The notes under the pieces are model-generated. The model was not told where the DNA came from and searched no databases. It worked only from the letters and a program-made list of their open reading frames with translations. Of a stretch of 64,000 nucleotides of DNA, positions 17,480-26,023 are shown piece by piece. Position 1 is the stretch's first letter, and each line of letters starts with the position of its first letter. The translations under genes and the position numbers were made by a program. Source of the DNA: Falsirhodobacter xinxiangensis (lineage in GTDB: Bacteria > Pseudomonadota > Alphaproteobacteria > Rhodobacterales > Rhodobacteraceae); assembly GCF_004959935.1 (NCBI RefSeq), contig NZ_SMYN01000011.1, forward strand, positions 47,202 through 111,201, read 5' to 3'.

Positions 17480-18423
17480 GCGACATCATCGGCATCACCA
17501 TGGGCGACCCTGCGGGCGTCGGACCCGAGATCAGCGTGAAGGCCCTGCGCGACATGTCGGACGCGGACCGCGCCCGCACGCGCATCTATGGCAACCGCGC
17601 CACGCTGGAGGCGGCGAAGAAAGCCGTCGGCTGCGATGTGGATCTTGAGGGTCACGTCGTGGACCTGCCCATCGAGAATGCGCCGCTGCCCTGGGGGCAA
17701 CTTTCGCCGGTGGCGGGGGATGCGGCGTTTCGTTTCATCGAAAAGGCCGTCCGCGATGCCGAAGCCGGGACCATCGGCTGCATCGTCACCGCCCCGATCA
17801 ACAAGGAGGCGCTGAACCTTGCGGGCCACCACTATGACGGGCACACGGGGATGTTGCGCTCGCTGACCGGATCGGCGGCGGCCTATATGCTGCTGGCGTC
17901 CGAGCGGCTGAAGGTCATCCACGTGTCCACCCACGTGTCACTGAAGGATGCGATCAAGCGCGCGACGACCGAGCGGGTCCTGGCCACGATTCGCGCCGGG
18001 AACGCCCATCTGAAGCGCATCGGCATCGAAGCCCCGCGCATCGCGGTCGCGGGCATCAACCCCCATTGCGGCGAAAACGGGCTGTTCGGGACCGAGGATG
18101 ACGACCAGATCGGCCCCGCCGTCAAAGCCGCCCGCGCCGAGGGGATCGACGCCGCGGGCCCGATTTCCGCCGATACCGTGTTCCACCGCGCCTATTCCGG
18201 GGCCTTCGATCTGGTGGTCGCGCAGTATCACGATCAGGGGCACATTCCGATCAAGCTGGTGGCCTTCGACACGGCGGTCAACGTCTCGGTCGAGCTGCCG
18301 ATCGACCGCACTTCGGTCGATCACGGCACCGCCTTCGACATTGCCGGGAAGGGCATCGCCAACCACGGCAACATGAATGAAGCCATCGCCTATGCGCGCA
18401 AGCTGGTCGCGGGGAAAGCATGA
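17476..18423 (+). CDS. PdxA2-like 4-phospho-threonate/erythronate dehydrogenase
   Basis: A 315-residue member of the PdxA family (4-hydroxythreonine-4-phosphate dehydrogenase). It begins [21 protein letters not shown] and contains [25 protein letters not shown] and the metal-binding segment [14 protein letters not shown]. Vitamin B6 synthesis would need only one PdxA encoded with ksgA/surA; here the neighbours are catabolic and a DUF1537 kinase is in the divergent arm. This is the arrangement known for PdxA2, which oxidatively decarboxylates D-threonate-4-phosphate or D-erythronate-4-phosphate to dihydroxyacetone phosphate. Overlaps both neighbours by 4 bases. Confidence 0.88.
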   Translation: MSDIIGITMGDPAGVGPEISVKALRDMSDADRARTRIYGNRATLEAAKKAVGCDVDLEGHVVDLPIENAPLPWGQLSPVAGDAAFRFIEKAVRDAEAGTIGCIVTAPINKEALNLAGHHYDGHTGMLRSLTGSAAAYMLLASERLKVIHVSTHVSLKDAIKRATTERVLATIRAGNAHLKRIGIEAPRIAVAGINPHCGENGLFGTEDDDQIGPAVKAARAEGIDAAGPISADTVFHRAYSGAFDLVVAQYHDQGHIPIKLVAFDTAVNVSVELPIDRTSVDHGTAFDIAGKGIANHGNMNEAIAYARKLVAGKA

Positions 18424-19505
18424 GGAACATCACCATCCACCTGCCGAAACGGCTGGAAATCGGCGCGGGCGCGGTTGCGAAGGTCGGCGCGATGCAAGGG
18501 CGCACCTTCGTGCTGGCGACGCCGCATACCGCGTCTTTCGCGGATCGGTTGGGCCTGTCGGACGTGACCGTCTTCAGCGACATTCCGGGCGAGCCGGACA
18601 TCGCCTGTCTTGACGCCGCGCTGGCGGCGGCGCGTGACGTTCGGCCCGATATCGTCGTGGGTCTGGGCGGCGGTTCGGTCATGGACGTGGCCAAGCTGGT
18701 CGCGGCGATGTGGGACGGGGACCAGACGCTGCGGGATGTGGCGGGGCCGAACAAGGTCGCCGGGCGGCGTTCTGCGCTGGTGCAGGTTGCGACCACGGCG
18801 GGGACGGGGTCCGAGGCTGGCATCCGCGCGCTGATCACCGATCCGGTGGCAGGGTCCAAGATCGCGGTCGAAAGCCCGCATCTGATCGCAGACCTTGCCG
18901 TGCTGGACCCGGAACTGACCTTCAGCGTGCCGCCCGCTGTGACGGCGGCCACCGGCGTCGATGCGATGGCCCATTGCGTCGAGGCGTTCACCAACCGCAA
19001 CGCCCATCCGGTGATCGACGGGTTCGCGCGCATGGGGATCGACCTCGTGGGTCGGTTCCTTGCCCGCGCGGTTCAGGACGGCACCGATACCGAGGCGCGC
19101 GAGGGGATGATGCTGGCCTCCTTCTATGGCGGCATTTGTCTGGGTCCGGTGAACACGGCGGCGGGACATGCGCTGGCCTATCCGCTGGGCACGCTTCTGC
19201 ATCTGCCGCATGGGCTGGCGAATGCGATCATCTTTCCGCATGTGCTGGCCTTCAACCAACCCGTCGCCGAGGCGAAGACGGCGGAGGTTGCCCGCGCGCT
19301 TGGCCTGTCCGGCGATCTGGCCGGGGCCGCGCATCGGTTCTGCGCGGATATGGGGATCGAGATGCGCCTGTCCGCCCATGGCGCGACCGAGGATCAACTG
19401 GCCCGCTTTGCCAGCGACGCCCATGCCATCCGCCGCCTGATGGACAACAATCCGCGCGACATGAGCGAGGCGGAGGTGCTGGCGATCTATCATGCGGCTT
19501 TCTAG
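18420..19505 (+). CDS. iron-containing alcohol dehydrogenase
   Basis: A 361-residue group III (Fe-dependent) alcohol dehydrogenase. The NAD-binding loop is [17 protein letters not shown], followed by TTAGTGSE. The metal-binding region is [14 protein letters not shown] and then [20 protein letters not shown], giving the Asp and His ligands. Members act on small alcohols, lactaldehyde, 1,3-propanediol, or maleylacetate. It is the last gene of the plus-strand arm and probably handles an aldehyde or hydroxyacid released by the DapA-like lyase or the PdxA2 step. The reaction direction cannot be read from sequence. Confidence 0.9.
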   Translation: MRNITIHLPKRLEIGAGAVAKVGAMQGRTFVLATPHTASFADRLGLSDVTVFSDIPGEPDIACLDAALAAARDVRPDIVVGLGGGSVMDVAKLVAAMWDGDQTLRDVAGPNKVAGRRSALVQVATTAGTGSEAGIRALITDPVAGSKIAVESPHLIADLAVLDPELTFSVPPAVTAATGVDAMAHCVEAFTNRNAHPVIDGFARMGIDLVGRFLARAVQDGTDTEAREGMMLASFYGGICLGPVNTAAGHALAYPLGTLLHLPHGLANAIIFPHVLAFNQPVAEAKTAEVARALGLSGDLAGAAHRFCADMGIEMRLSAHGATEDQLARFASDAHAIRRLMDNNPRDMSEAEVLAIYHAAF

Positions 19506-19577
19506 GGAATAAAGCCGGGCGTGGCGCGTCATACCCCTGCAACGGATCGACCGTTGATCCATGACAGGGGAAACACC

Positions 19578-19973
19578 ATGAAACGCCTGATTTCCGCACT
19601 CGCACTTGCCGTCGCCAGTGGAACTGCGGCGCCCGCCGCAGCCGATACGCGTGACCGCATCTCGAACTTCGTCGAGAATGTTCTGGGCGGCGGTCACCGC
19701 GAAGCGCGCCGCGACGACGATGGCCGGATGGTCGCGCGGTCCTATTCGCGCAGCCATTCGCGCGACGACGACAATGACGATGACGACCGCGGATCGCGCG
19801 GCAATTCCAATTCGTCCAGCAATTCGAGCTCGAACAGCAGCAGCAATTCGAGCAGCAACTCCAGCTCGAACAGCAGTTCCAACTCCAGTTCGAACTCCAG
19901 CAGCAACTCCAGTTCCAATTCGAGCAGCAATTCCAGCTCGAACTCGTCGGACGATGACGGCGACGACGACTGA
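19578..19973 (+). CDS. secreted low-complexity Asn-Ser repeat protein
   Basis: A 131-residue protein with a signal peptide (KRLISALALAVASGTAAPAAA, cleavage before DTRDR). A basic/acidic segment follows (GHREARRDDDGR, then SHSRDDDNDDDDRG), next eleven uninterrupted NSSS tetrapeptides, then an acidic tail SSDDDGDDD. Serine codons in the repeat vary freely (tcc, tcg, agc, agt), and Asn uses both aat and aac, so the repeat is kept at protein level rather than being a fresh DNA slippage product. The DDD-rich ends could bind calcium. Function unknown; terminators follow at 19995-20025. Confidence 0.75.
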   Translation: MKRLISALALAVASGTAAPAAADTRDRISNFVENVLGGGHREARRDDDGRMVARSYSRSHSRDDDNDDDDRGSRGNSNSSSNSSSNSSSNSSSNSSSNSSSNSSSNSSSNSSSNSSSNSSSNSSDDDGDDD

Positions 19974-19994
19974 GACGACGGGCAAGAACCAAAA

Positions 19995-20025
19995 GGCCGC
20001 CGATCGCAGGATCGGCGGCCTTCTT
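19995..20025 (+). terminator. terminator after the Asn-Ser repeat protein
   Basis: An 11-bp stem ggccgccgatc / gatcggcggcc (19995-20005 and 20010-20020) with a GCAG loop is followed by TTCTT. Confidence 0.85.
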
Positions 20026-20037
20026 GATTGCTGTGTC

Positions 20038-20067
20038 GGGGGCCGCCGGGAGGGCGGCCCCCTTTCA
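20038..20067. terminator. second hairpin between convergent genes
   Basis: gggggccgcc / ggcggccccc (20038-20047 and 20053-20062) with a GGGAG loop, T-rich on the plus side. It lies right at the stop codon of the minus-strand DUF6065 gene and likely terminates read-through from both sides. Confidence 0.7.
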
Positions 20068-20772
20068 TTTGCGGTCGTCGCGGGCGAACAGACGATACCA
20101 GCCGGTGCGCGACAGGGTGCTGCGGAAGATCCGGCTGCGGGTGTCGCGCTCCTCTGCCGTTTCGGCGCGGATGTCGGCTTGCAGGTCGGTGCTGCGACGG
20201 CGGAAGGGGATGACCTGCACCATGGGCGACCCCTTTTCGATGACGTGCAACCCGTCGGGCGCGGTGGCGAAGAAGGGGAAATGGATCGGCACGCGGTAGG
20301 TGTCGGTATCGACCACGCCCGCCACCACTTCGAACAGCCCGTTCGGACGGTTCAGCGGGTTCACGAACAGACAGCTCCAGCCGGGCGGGGTAGCGATGGT
20401 CCAGTGGTTGTGGAACTTCATCGGTGGGCGCTGGCCCCACGGATTGCCGCGCGCCTGGTGCATCCCGTGGGTGCTGATCATCGTGCGGTCGAAATCCCAG
20501 CCGGTGTCGACCTGCTGGCCGCCTTCGGACACCTCCATCCGCACCGTGGCGGCAAGCGGGATGATCCAGCCGGTCGTCATCGCGTCGATGAAGGGCATGC
20601 AGCGTTTGACCGTCAGGCCGGTGTCGTTCGTCGCGAGCTTGCGCTCGTCCACGGCGGGCAACTTCCGGAACCAGTCGGGCATGTAGCCCTTGGCGGGGAA
20701 GGGCTCGGCGATCACGCCCTTGTCGGCGGGCGTGCAGGTGAAGGTGATGCGCGGCGTCTTGTTGAAGATCAT
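20065..20772 (-). CDS. DUF6065-like conserved protein
   Basis: A 235-residue soluble protein starting MIFNKTPRITFTCTPAD. Conserved-looking blocks are PAKGYMPDWFRKLPAVDE, VKRCMPFIDAMTTGWIIPL and MKFHNHWTIATPPGWSCLFVNPLN, then the C-terminal VQVIPFRR. The pattern of PDWF, PF-D-xxxGW and NHW resembles uncharacterised proteins grouped as DUF6065; some relatives occur near oxygenases. No signal peptide. It is the last gene downstream of the iron transporter operon (gap 38 bases), so may be co-transcribed. Function not known. Confidence 0.65.
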   Translation of the reverse strand: MIFNKTPRITFTCTPADKGVIAEPFPAKGYMPDWFRKLPAVDERKLATNDTGLTVKRCMPFIDAMTTGWIIPLAATVRMEVSEGGQQVDTGWDFDRTMISTHGMHQARGNPWGQRPPMKFHNHWTIATPPGWSCLFVNPLNRPNGLFEVVAGVVDTDTYRVPIHFPFFATAPDGLHVIEKGSPMVQVIPFRRRSTDLQADIRAETAEERDTRSRIFRSTLSRTGWYRLFARDDRK

Positions 20773-20810
20773 GGCGTTGCCCTTTGCGGAAGGTTCCGCA
20801 GGCATACGTG

Positions 20811-21575
20811 TCAGCCGCCGCGATATTCCGCATCCACGAGGATTACGGTGCGCCCCCGCCCGCAGGTCTCCACCCGCGCGTCCACGCGATAGACGCGGGC
20901 CAGCATGTCGCGGGTCAGCACGTCCGCCGGGGTGCCGGTGCTGTGCAGGCGGCCGTCGGCAATCACCGCGATCCGGTCCGCCCATTGCGCGGCCAGCGAC
21001 AGATCGTGCAGCACGGCGATGACGATGCGCCCCGCGTCCGCCTGCCGCCGCAATTCGGTCAGCAGCCGGGTCTGATAGGCGAGGTCCAGCGCGCTCGTCG
21101 GCTCGTCCAGCAGCAGGACACGCGGATTGCGGACCAAGGCTTGGGCCAGGCCGACCATCTGCCGCTGCCCGCCCGAAAGCTGGTCCAGCCGCCGGAAGGC
21201 CAGCGCCTCGATCCCCAGCCGTTCCAGCACCGCCAGCGCCGCCGCATCCGCGCGCGGCGCCTCGCCCGAGGCGCGCAGGGCAGCGATCACGCTTTCCAGC
21301 ACGATCAACGACGATCCCGACGGCAGCGCCTGCGGCATGAAGCCCAGCGTCGCCGCGCGCTGGGCCGGGGGCTGGCGGCCAAGGTCCACGCCGTCCAGCA
21401 TGACGCTGCCGGAATGGGCGGCAAGGTTCGCGATGGCCCGCAGCAGCGTCGATTTCCCCGCAGCGTTCGGCCCGGCCAGCACCGTCAGGCCGGGGCCAAG
21501 ATCGGGCAGCGACAGCGCATCCAGCACCAGACGCTTGCCGTAACGCACCGTGATGCCCTGAACGGAAAGGATCAT
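20811..21575 (-). CDS. ferric siderophore/heme ABC transporter ATP-binding protein (FecE/FepC type)
   Basis: A 254-residue ATPase. Walker A is GPNAAGKST, the signature is LSGGQRQMVGLAQAL, Walker B is VLLLDEPTSALDL and the switch is VLHDLSLA. This is the FepC/BtuD/HmuV group. The start at 21575 overlaps the permease stop (ATGA). With the FecCD-type permease and binding protein upstream it forms a complete importer for an iron chelate; the adjacent NRPS and FepA-like receptor suggest a catecholate ferri-siderophore. Confidence 0.92.
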   Translation of the reverse strand: MILSVQGITVRYGKRLVLDALSLPDLGPGLTVLAGPNAAGKSTLLRAIANLAAHSGSVMLDGVDLGRQPPAQRAATLGFMPQALPSGSSLIVLESVIAALRASGEAPRADAAALAVLERLGIEALAFRRLDQLSGGQRQMVGLAQALVRNPRVLLLDEPTSALDLAYQTRLLTELRRQADAGRIVIAVLHDLSLAAQWADRIAVIADGRLHSTGTPADVLTRDMLARVYRVDARVETCGRGRTVILVDAEYRGG

Positions 21576-22600
21576 CGCGTCCGCCCGCCAAGGATCAGCG
21601 CAAAGAAGATCGGCAGCCCGATCAGCGATGTCACCAGCCCGATCGGCAAGAGCACCCCCGGCACCACAAGCTTCGACGCGGTGGATGCCAGCGACAGCAC
21701 CACCGCGCCGGTCAGCAGGCTCGCGGGCAGGAAGAAGCGGTGATCCTCGCCCACCAGCATCCGGGCGATATGCGGCCCGGCAAGGCCGACGAAGCCGATC
21801 ACCCCCACCATCGACACCGCGCCCGCCGCCAGCAGGCTGACCCGCACCAGCGCCCAGCGGCGCAACGACCGCGTATCGACGCCGAAACTGCGGGCCTGTT
21901 CCTCGCCCATTCGAAGCGCCGTCAGGCGCCACGCCGCCCGGATGGCGAAGGGGGTGCAGGCGACAAGGATGAGCGCGATCATGAGGGCGCCTTCCCAGCG
22001 GGTCGCGGCAAGGCTGCCCATGGTCCAGAACACCAGTTGTTGCAGCGCATCCGCCGAGGCGATGAATTGCAAGAGCGACAGCAGCGCTGCTGCGGTGAAG
22101 TTCAGGGCGATGCCGAACAGGATCAGCATTTCCGGCCCGCCGCCGCGCAACCGTCCCAGCATCTGCAACAGCGCCAGCGCCCCGAGCGCCAGAAGGAACG
22201 CGTTGGCCGACACGCCCCATGTCGGGGGCAGGAACGGCACCGTCACGCCCAGCACGATGGCCAGCGCCGCGCCCAGCGCCGCCGCCGATGACACGCCCAG
22301 CGTGAACGGCTCGGCCAACGGGTTTTCCAGCACCGTCTGCATTTCCGCCCCAGCCAGCGCCAATGCGGCCCCGACCAGAAGCGCCATCACCGCGACCGGA
22401 AGGCGGACCTGCCAGACGATGACCTGAGTTCCGCGCGGGACCTCTTGTCCCAGAAGGGCGGCAAGGGTGTCTGCCAATGGAAGGCTGGCCGGTCCGGTGA
22501 GGATGTCAAGCAGCAGCGCCGCCAGTGCCGCAAGGGCCAAGGCGGCGACCAGAAACGCGCGGCGGCGGCCAAGGTTGCGGTAACGGTCAAGCGCGGTCAT
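21572..22600 (-). CDS. iron-siderophore ABC transporter permease (FecCD family)
   Basis: A 342-residue permease with about ten hydrophobic segments. Family blocks are RLPVAVMALLVGAALALAGAEMQ, NPLAEPFTLGVSSAAALGA, and the C-terminal GVIGFVGLAGPHIARMLVG with PIGLVTSLIGLPIFFALI. The start at 22600 overlaps the stop of the binding-protein gene (ATGA); an extension of seven residues upstream was rejected. Only one permease gene is present, so the transporter is probably a homodimeric channel, unlike the FepD/FepG heterodimer. Confidence 0.93.
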   Translation of the reverse strand: MTALDRYRNLGRRRAFLVAALALAALAALLLDILTGPASLPLADTLAALLGQEVPRGTQVIVWQVRLPVAVMALLVGAALALAGAEMQTVLENPLAEPFTLGVSSAAALGAALAIVLGVTVPFLPPTWGVSANAFLLALGALALLQMLGRLRGGGPEMLILFGIALNFTAAALLSLLQFIASADALQQLVFWTMGSLAATRWEGALMIALILVACTPFAIRAAWRLTALRMGEEQARSFGVDTRSLRRWALVRVSLLAAGAVSMVGVIGFVGLAGPHIARMLVGEDHRFFLPASLLTGAVVLSLASTASKLVVPGVLLPIGLVTSLIGLPIFFALILGGRTR

Positions 22601-23673
22601 TGGTCCGCCGTTACCCACCATGTGCCCGGAACCTGCACGGGGGAAAAGCGGGTCTCGATCTCGGCCAGTGTCTTTGCGGGGTCGAGGTCGGCGAACAGGT
22701 CCGGGTGGAACGTCTTGGCCAGATATTCGATCAGCGCGACATGGACGGGTGAATCGTTGAACAGGTGCCAGACGCCCGCCGCGTGCCCTTCCTCGACCGC
22801 GCGCAGCGACGACAGGCCGGGCGCGGCGATCAGCGTATCGAAGCTGTCCTGCGCCTGCGTGGCATCGACGCCGCTGCCCAGCACCAGACCGCCGCGCGCG
22901 GCCATATGTGCCCCGCCGGTGGCGACATAGAAATCCGGGTCCGCCCCGATCAGATATTCAAGGCTGACATTGCCCAAGACCCCCTTGACCGCGTCCTGAC
23001 CGATGTTTCGGCCCCCTGCCGTCGTGATGAAGTCGTGAAAGACGCCCGTGCCGACGGTCGAACAGCATCCGACAGGCGCAGCATGGACGTGGAAGAAGAC
23101 CGAAGGCCGATCCGCGCCCTCCAGCCGCTCGCGGATTGTCGTCAGATGCGCGTCGTAGAACGCGGCGAACTCCTCGGCCCGCGCTTCGGCCCCGGTCAGC
23201 TTGCCCAGAAGGCGCAGCGAGGGGATCGAATTCTCCAGCGGTTTGGCAAAGAAATCGACATAGGCGACGGGGATGCCTGCGGCTTCGATCTGGCTGCGGG
23301 CGGTTTCCATCCCCGGATCGCCCACGTCCATCTGCGACAACACCACCAGATCGGGCTGAAGCGCGATGATGCTTTCGACCGAGATGTCGCGATTGCCCGA
23401 CCCCACCGGCGCAATGGCGTCGATGGCCGGGAACTTCGCGCGATAGGCGGCAAGGGTCGGCGGGTCCAGCGCCTTGTCCAGCCGCCAGCCTGCGACCAGC
23501 GACACCGGATCGTCATGCAGCAGGCCCAGCACCGCCATGTGCCGCCCTTCGCCCAGCACGATATGTTGCGCGGGGGCGTCCAGCACCACCTCGCGCCCGA
23601 TGATGTCGGTGGCGCTGATCTCGGCCCAGGCGGGCAGGGCGGTCAGGGCAAAGGCGAGGGCAAGGCGGATCAC
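22597..23673 (-). CDS. periplasmic iron-siderophore/heme-binding protein (FepB/FecB/BtuF superfamily)
   Basis: A 358-residue class III binding protein. The start is a GTG at 23673 with AGGAG six bases upstream, giving the signal peptide IRLALAFALTALPAWAEI. The body shows VVLDAPAQHIVLGEGRHMAVLGLL, SVESIIALQPDLVVLSQM (the conserved E-x-I/L-xxLxPDLV motif) and GLSSLRAVEEGHA. A Cys pair (PVGCCSTVG) in the second lobe is unusual. It feeds the FecCD permease. Part of the operon 20811-25105 with the beta-propeller gene upstream (gap 46 bases). Confidence 0.9.
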   Translation of the reverse strand: MIRLALAFALTALPAWAEISATDIIGREVVLDAPAQHIVLGEGRHMAVLGLLHDDPVSLVAGWRLDKALDPPTLAAYRAKFPAIDAIAPVGSGNRDISVESIIALQPDLVVLSQMDVGDPGMETARSQIEAAGIPVAYVDFFAKPLENSIPSLRLLGKLTGAEARAEEFAAFYDAHLTTIRERLEGADRPSVFFHVHAAPVGCCSTVGTGVFHDFITTAGGRNIGQDAVKGVLGNVSLEYLIGADPDFYVATGGAHMAARGGLVLGSGVDATQAQDSFDTLIAAPGLSSLRAVEEGHAAGVWHLFNDSPVHVALIEYLAKTFHPDLFADLDPAKTLAEIETRFSPVQVPGTWWVTADQ

Positions 23674-23719
23674 GGGCGTCTCCTGCGAAAAGCGGCGGAG
23701 TTTCCTCCGCCGCGTCCGA

Positions 23720-25105
23720 TTACTGCTGGGCCGGCGTGATGCGCCAGACGCGGTCGCCATCCGGGTCATCCTCGCCGCGCGATTTGTTCACGACGAAGAC
23801 GTTGCCCTTGCCATCGGCGCGAAGCTGGTTCGGCATGGTGCCGCCATCCAGATTGGCGACGATGGTGCCTTCGGGATCGACCACCGTGATCGTGCCCGCG
23901 CCGCGGTTCGCGACATAGGCAAGGCGGTTCACCGGATCGAAGGTGACGTTCAGCGCGCCTGCGCCCACCTCGACGTCGTGAATCGTCTCGCCTGTTTCGG
24001 CATTCACGATCAGCAGGTTGTCGCTTTGCTGCGAGGCAACGAAGAACAGGTTGTCCGCCGCATCGAAGGCCACGCCCGATGCGCTACGTGCGCCCGGCAG
24101 GTCGAACACCTTGACCTCGTTCGTGGCCAGATCGATCAGCGCGCCTTCGTTGGACGACATGGACACGGTGACCAGCTTGTTGTGTTCGGTGTCGAGATCG
24201 AGGCTCATGACCCCGAAATCCTCGCCGCGCTTGGCGGATTCGATCACGATCGGGTCCAGCTTTTCCAGCGTCTTGGCGTCGAACACCTCGATATTGCCGG
24301 TGAAGGCGGCGGTGACATAGGCGCGGCCGTTCGCCTCGTCGATCACCACGTCGCGCGAATGGTCGGCGGCGCCGGGTTCGAACTGTTTGACCAGCGACAG
24401 GTCTTCCTGCTTGTAGACGGCGACGGTGTCCTGACGGGTGTTGGTCACCCAGACGGTGCCGTTCGCATCGTCCACCGCGACGCCATAAACGGCCAGCAGA
24501 CCACCGTCGCTGCCATCGGCGCGGGCCGGGGCGGCTTCGGGGGTGATGCTGGCCAGCACTTCAAGCGTGTCGGGATCGACCTTGGACAGCACCGATTCCT
24601 TCACCGGCGGGCGGCCCACGGCGGCGGTCACGAACAGCGCATCCGACGCCTCGGAATAGGCGACCTGATAGAGCCCGCGCGTGACCTTCTGGCTGGCGAT
24701 CTCGAACCGATCCTCGCCCTGCACCGGGATGACGGGAGAGACCTTGAGGTCCACCACGGTCGCGGCGGCGGGGTTTTCGGCAATGACGACGACGGGTTGC
24801 AGGCCGGTTGCCGCGTCTTCGTCAACGCTCACCTCGACGCTGAATTTGCCTTCGGCATCCACGGTGATCGGATCGGCGTTCAGCACGGTCGTGCCACGCT
24901 GAAGCGTGATGGTCTGGCCGGGGGGCAGGCCTTGGCCCGCGATCACGGCGGTGCTGCCTGCGGAAATCGCCGCGCCCTGCTGGGCGGCGCTGGCGCGCAC
25001 ATTGCCCGCGAACCCGTCGGCGCTGGGCGTGAAGACCGTTTCGGCAAAGGCCGGTGCCGTGAAAAGTGCCAAAGCCGCCACGGTGGAGCGGAAATGTCGT
25101 GCCAT
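23720..25105 (-). CDS. periplasmic YncE-like beta-propeller protein
   Basis: A 461-residue exported protein: signal peptide RHFRSTVAALALFTAPAFA, then an N-terminal Ig-like segment of about 110 residues, then a seven-bladed YVTN-type propeller (repeats such as VAVDDANGTVWVTNTRQDTVAVY, VIDEANGRAYVTAAFTGNIEVF and VTFDPVNRLAYVANRGAGTITVV). E. coli YncE is an iron-regulated periplasmic protein of unknown role. Here it is the first gene of the siderophore importer operon and its promoter carries a TGA-N9-TCA palindrome (25193-25207), so iron control is likely. Precise function unknown. Confidence 0.85.
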   Translation of the reverse strand: MARHFRSTVAALALFTAPAFAETVFTPSADGFAGNVRASAAQQGAAISAGSTAVIAGQGLPPGQTITLQRGTTVLNADPITVDAEGKFSVEVSVDEDAATGLQPVVVIAENPAAATVVDLKVSPVIPVQGEDRFEIASQKVTRGLYQVAYSEASDALFVTAAVGRPPVKESVLSKVDPDTLEVLASITPEAAPARADGSDGGLLAVYGVAVDDANGTVWVTNTRQDTVAVYKQEDLSLVKQFEPGAADHSRDVVIDEANGRAYVTAAFTGNIEVFDAKTLEKLDPIVIESAKRGEDFGVMSLDLDTEHNKLVTVSMSSNEGALIDLATNEVKVFDLPGARSASGVAFDAADNLFFVASQQSDNLLIVNAETGETIHDVEVGAGALNVTFDPVNRLAYVANRGAGTITVVDPEGTIVANLDGGTMPNQLRADGKGNVFVVNKSRGEDDPDGDRVWRITPAQQ

Positions 25106-25182
25106 AAGAGGCCCCCTACAAGAAATGTTGCCCGGCAATGGCTTGGCGGGGGGAACCCCGGTCTGGCTTGTCCGGGGGCATC

Positions 25183-25207
25183 AGTATAATCATGACAATT
25201 CTTGTCA
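25183..25207. promoter_or_regulatory. iron-responsive-operator-like palindrome in a divergent promoter
   Basis: TGACAATTCTTGTCA (25193-25207) is a perfect TGACAA/TTGTCA dyad with TGA-N9-TCA spacing, the form of the RirA iron-responsive operator in Rhizobium and of the iron box proposed for Rhodobacterales. It is adjacent to a minus-strand TATACT -10-like hexamer (25183-25188). It lies between the YncE-like and esterase genes, so could control both. Confidence 0.7.
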
Positions 25208-25228
25208 ACCAAAACCGACAGGGCAAAG

Positions 25229-26023
25229 ATGCAAAAGGGTAAGGTCGGGCCGGACCATGCGACGCATGCGGCTCGGATGCAGATATTCGATGTGCGGCAG
25301 GACAGTCACGATCTGTCCGAGCGGCAGGTGCCGGGCCATCGTCTGTTCATCGCCGTGCCGCGCGGGCCTGCGCCGGAAGCCGGGTGGCCGGTGCTTTACA
25401 TGCTGGACGGGAACGCGGCCTTCGATTTCCTGACGCCGGGGGATCTGGAAGTGGGGCGGGGGCTGATGCTGGTGGGCGTCGGATATGACACCGACCGCCA
25501 ATTCTCGCGCGAGCGGCGGACCTTTGACTTCACGCCGCCCGACGGGCCGGACGGGGTGCGCCCCGACCACGTGCACGAAGGGCGGATGGCGGGCGGGGCG
25601 GGGCGGTTCCTCGATCTGTTGACGGGGCCGCTGCGGGCGGAGGCGGAGCGGGGATTGCCCGTCGATCCGGCGCGGCGCACACTTTGGGGGCATTCCTTTG
25701 GCGGGCTGTTCACTCTGTTCGCCTATCTGACCCGGTCCGAGGCGTTTGCGCGTTTCGCGGCGATCAGCCCTTCGGTCTGGTGGGACGAGGGGCTGATGCA
25801 GCGCATCGCCAAGGATGCCCGCGCCAACGCTCCGCTTCTGCTGGCGCTGAGCGATGCCGAAAAGCGGTCGGGCGCGGACGGTCCACCGCCGGACGGACCC
25901 GCGCCCGCGACGATGGCGCTGGCGGCGGCACTGTCCTGCCGCCCGGAAATCCTGCCGGGCCTGCGCCATATCGATACGCTGGCGGCGTCCTTTCCGCTGG
26001 CGCTACGTTTCGCGCAGGGCTGA
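25229..26023 (+). CDS. Fes/IroE-like siderophore esterase (alpha/beta hydrolase)
   Basis: A 264-residue hydrolase of the esterase D/IroE family. The nucleophile elbow is LWGHSFGGLF (S156); the N-terminal part has VPGHRLFIAVPRG and PVLYMLDGNAAF, typical of Fes-group esterases, and the conserved AAISPSVWWDEG follows; the likely catalytic His is in LRHIDTL. The start at ATG 25229 is preferred (AGG six bases upstream); a TTG at 25202 lies inside the iron operator. Members hydrolyse the trilactone of enterobactin-type siderophores to release iron. The 3' end overlaps the convergent NRPS gene by 21 bases. Confidence 0.87.
   Translation: MQKGKVGPDHATHAARMQIFDVRQDSHDLSERQVPGHRLFIAVPRGPAPEAGWPVLYMLDGNAAFDFLTPGDLEVGRGLMLVGVGYDTDRQFSRERRTFDFTPPDGPDGVRPDHVHEGRMAGGAGRFLDLLTGPLRAEAERGLPVDPARRTLWGHSFGGLFTLFAYLTRSEAFARFAAISPSVWWDEGLMQRIAKDARANAPLLLALSDAEKRSGADGPPPDGPAPATMALAAALSCRPEILPGLRHIDTLAASFPLALRFAQG

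Noticed and set aside
17476..18423. Vitamin B6 synthesis role for the PdxA-family gene
   Set aside because: The neighbours are catabolic and the kinase partner of PdxA2 is in the opposite arm; pdxA for B6 usually sits with ksgA or surA, which are absent here.
19798..19960. Tandem repeat tract that could look like a CRISPR or VNTR
   Set aside because: It is an in-frame NSSS-coding tract with varied codons and no spacer architecture, inside a gene with a signal peptide.
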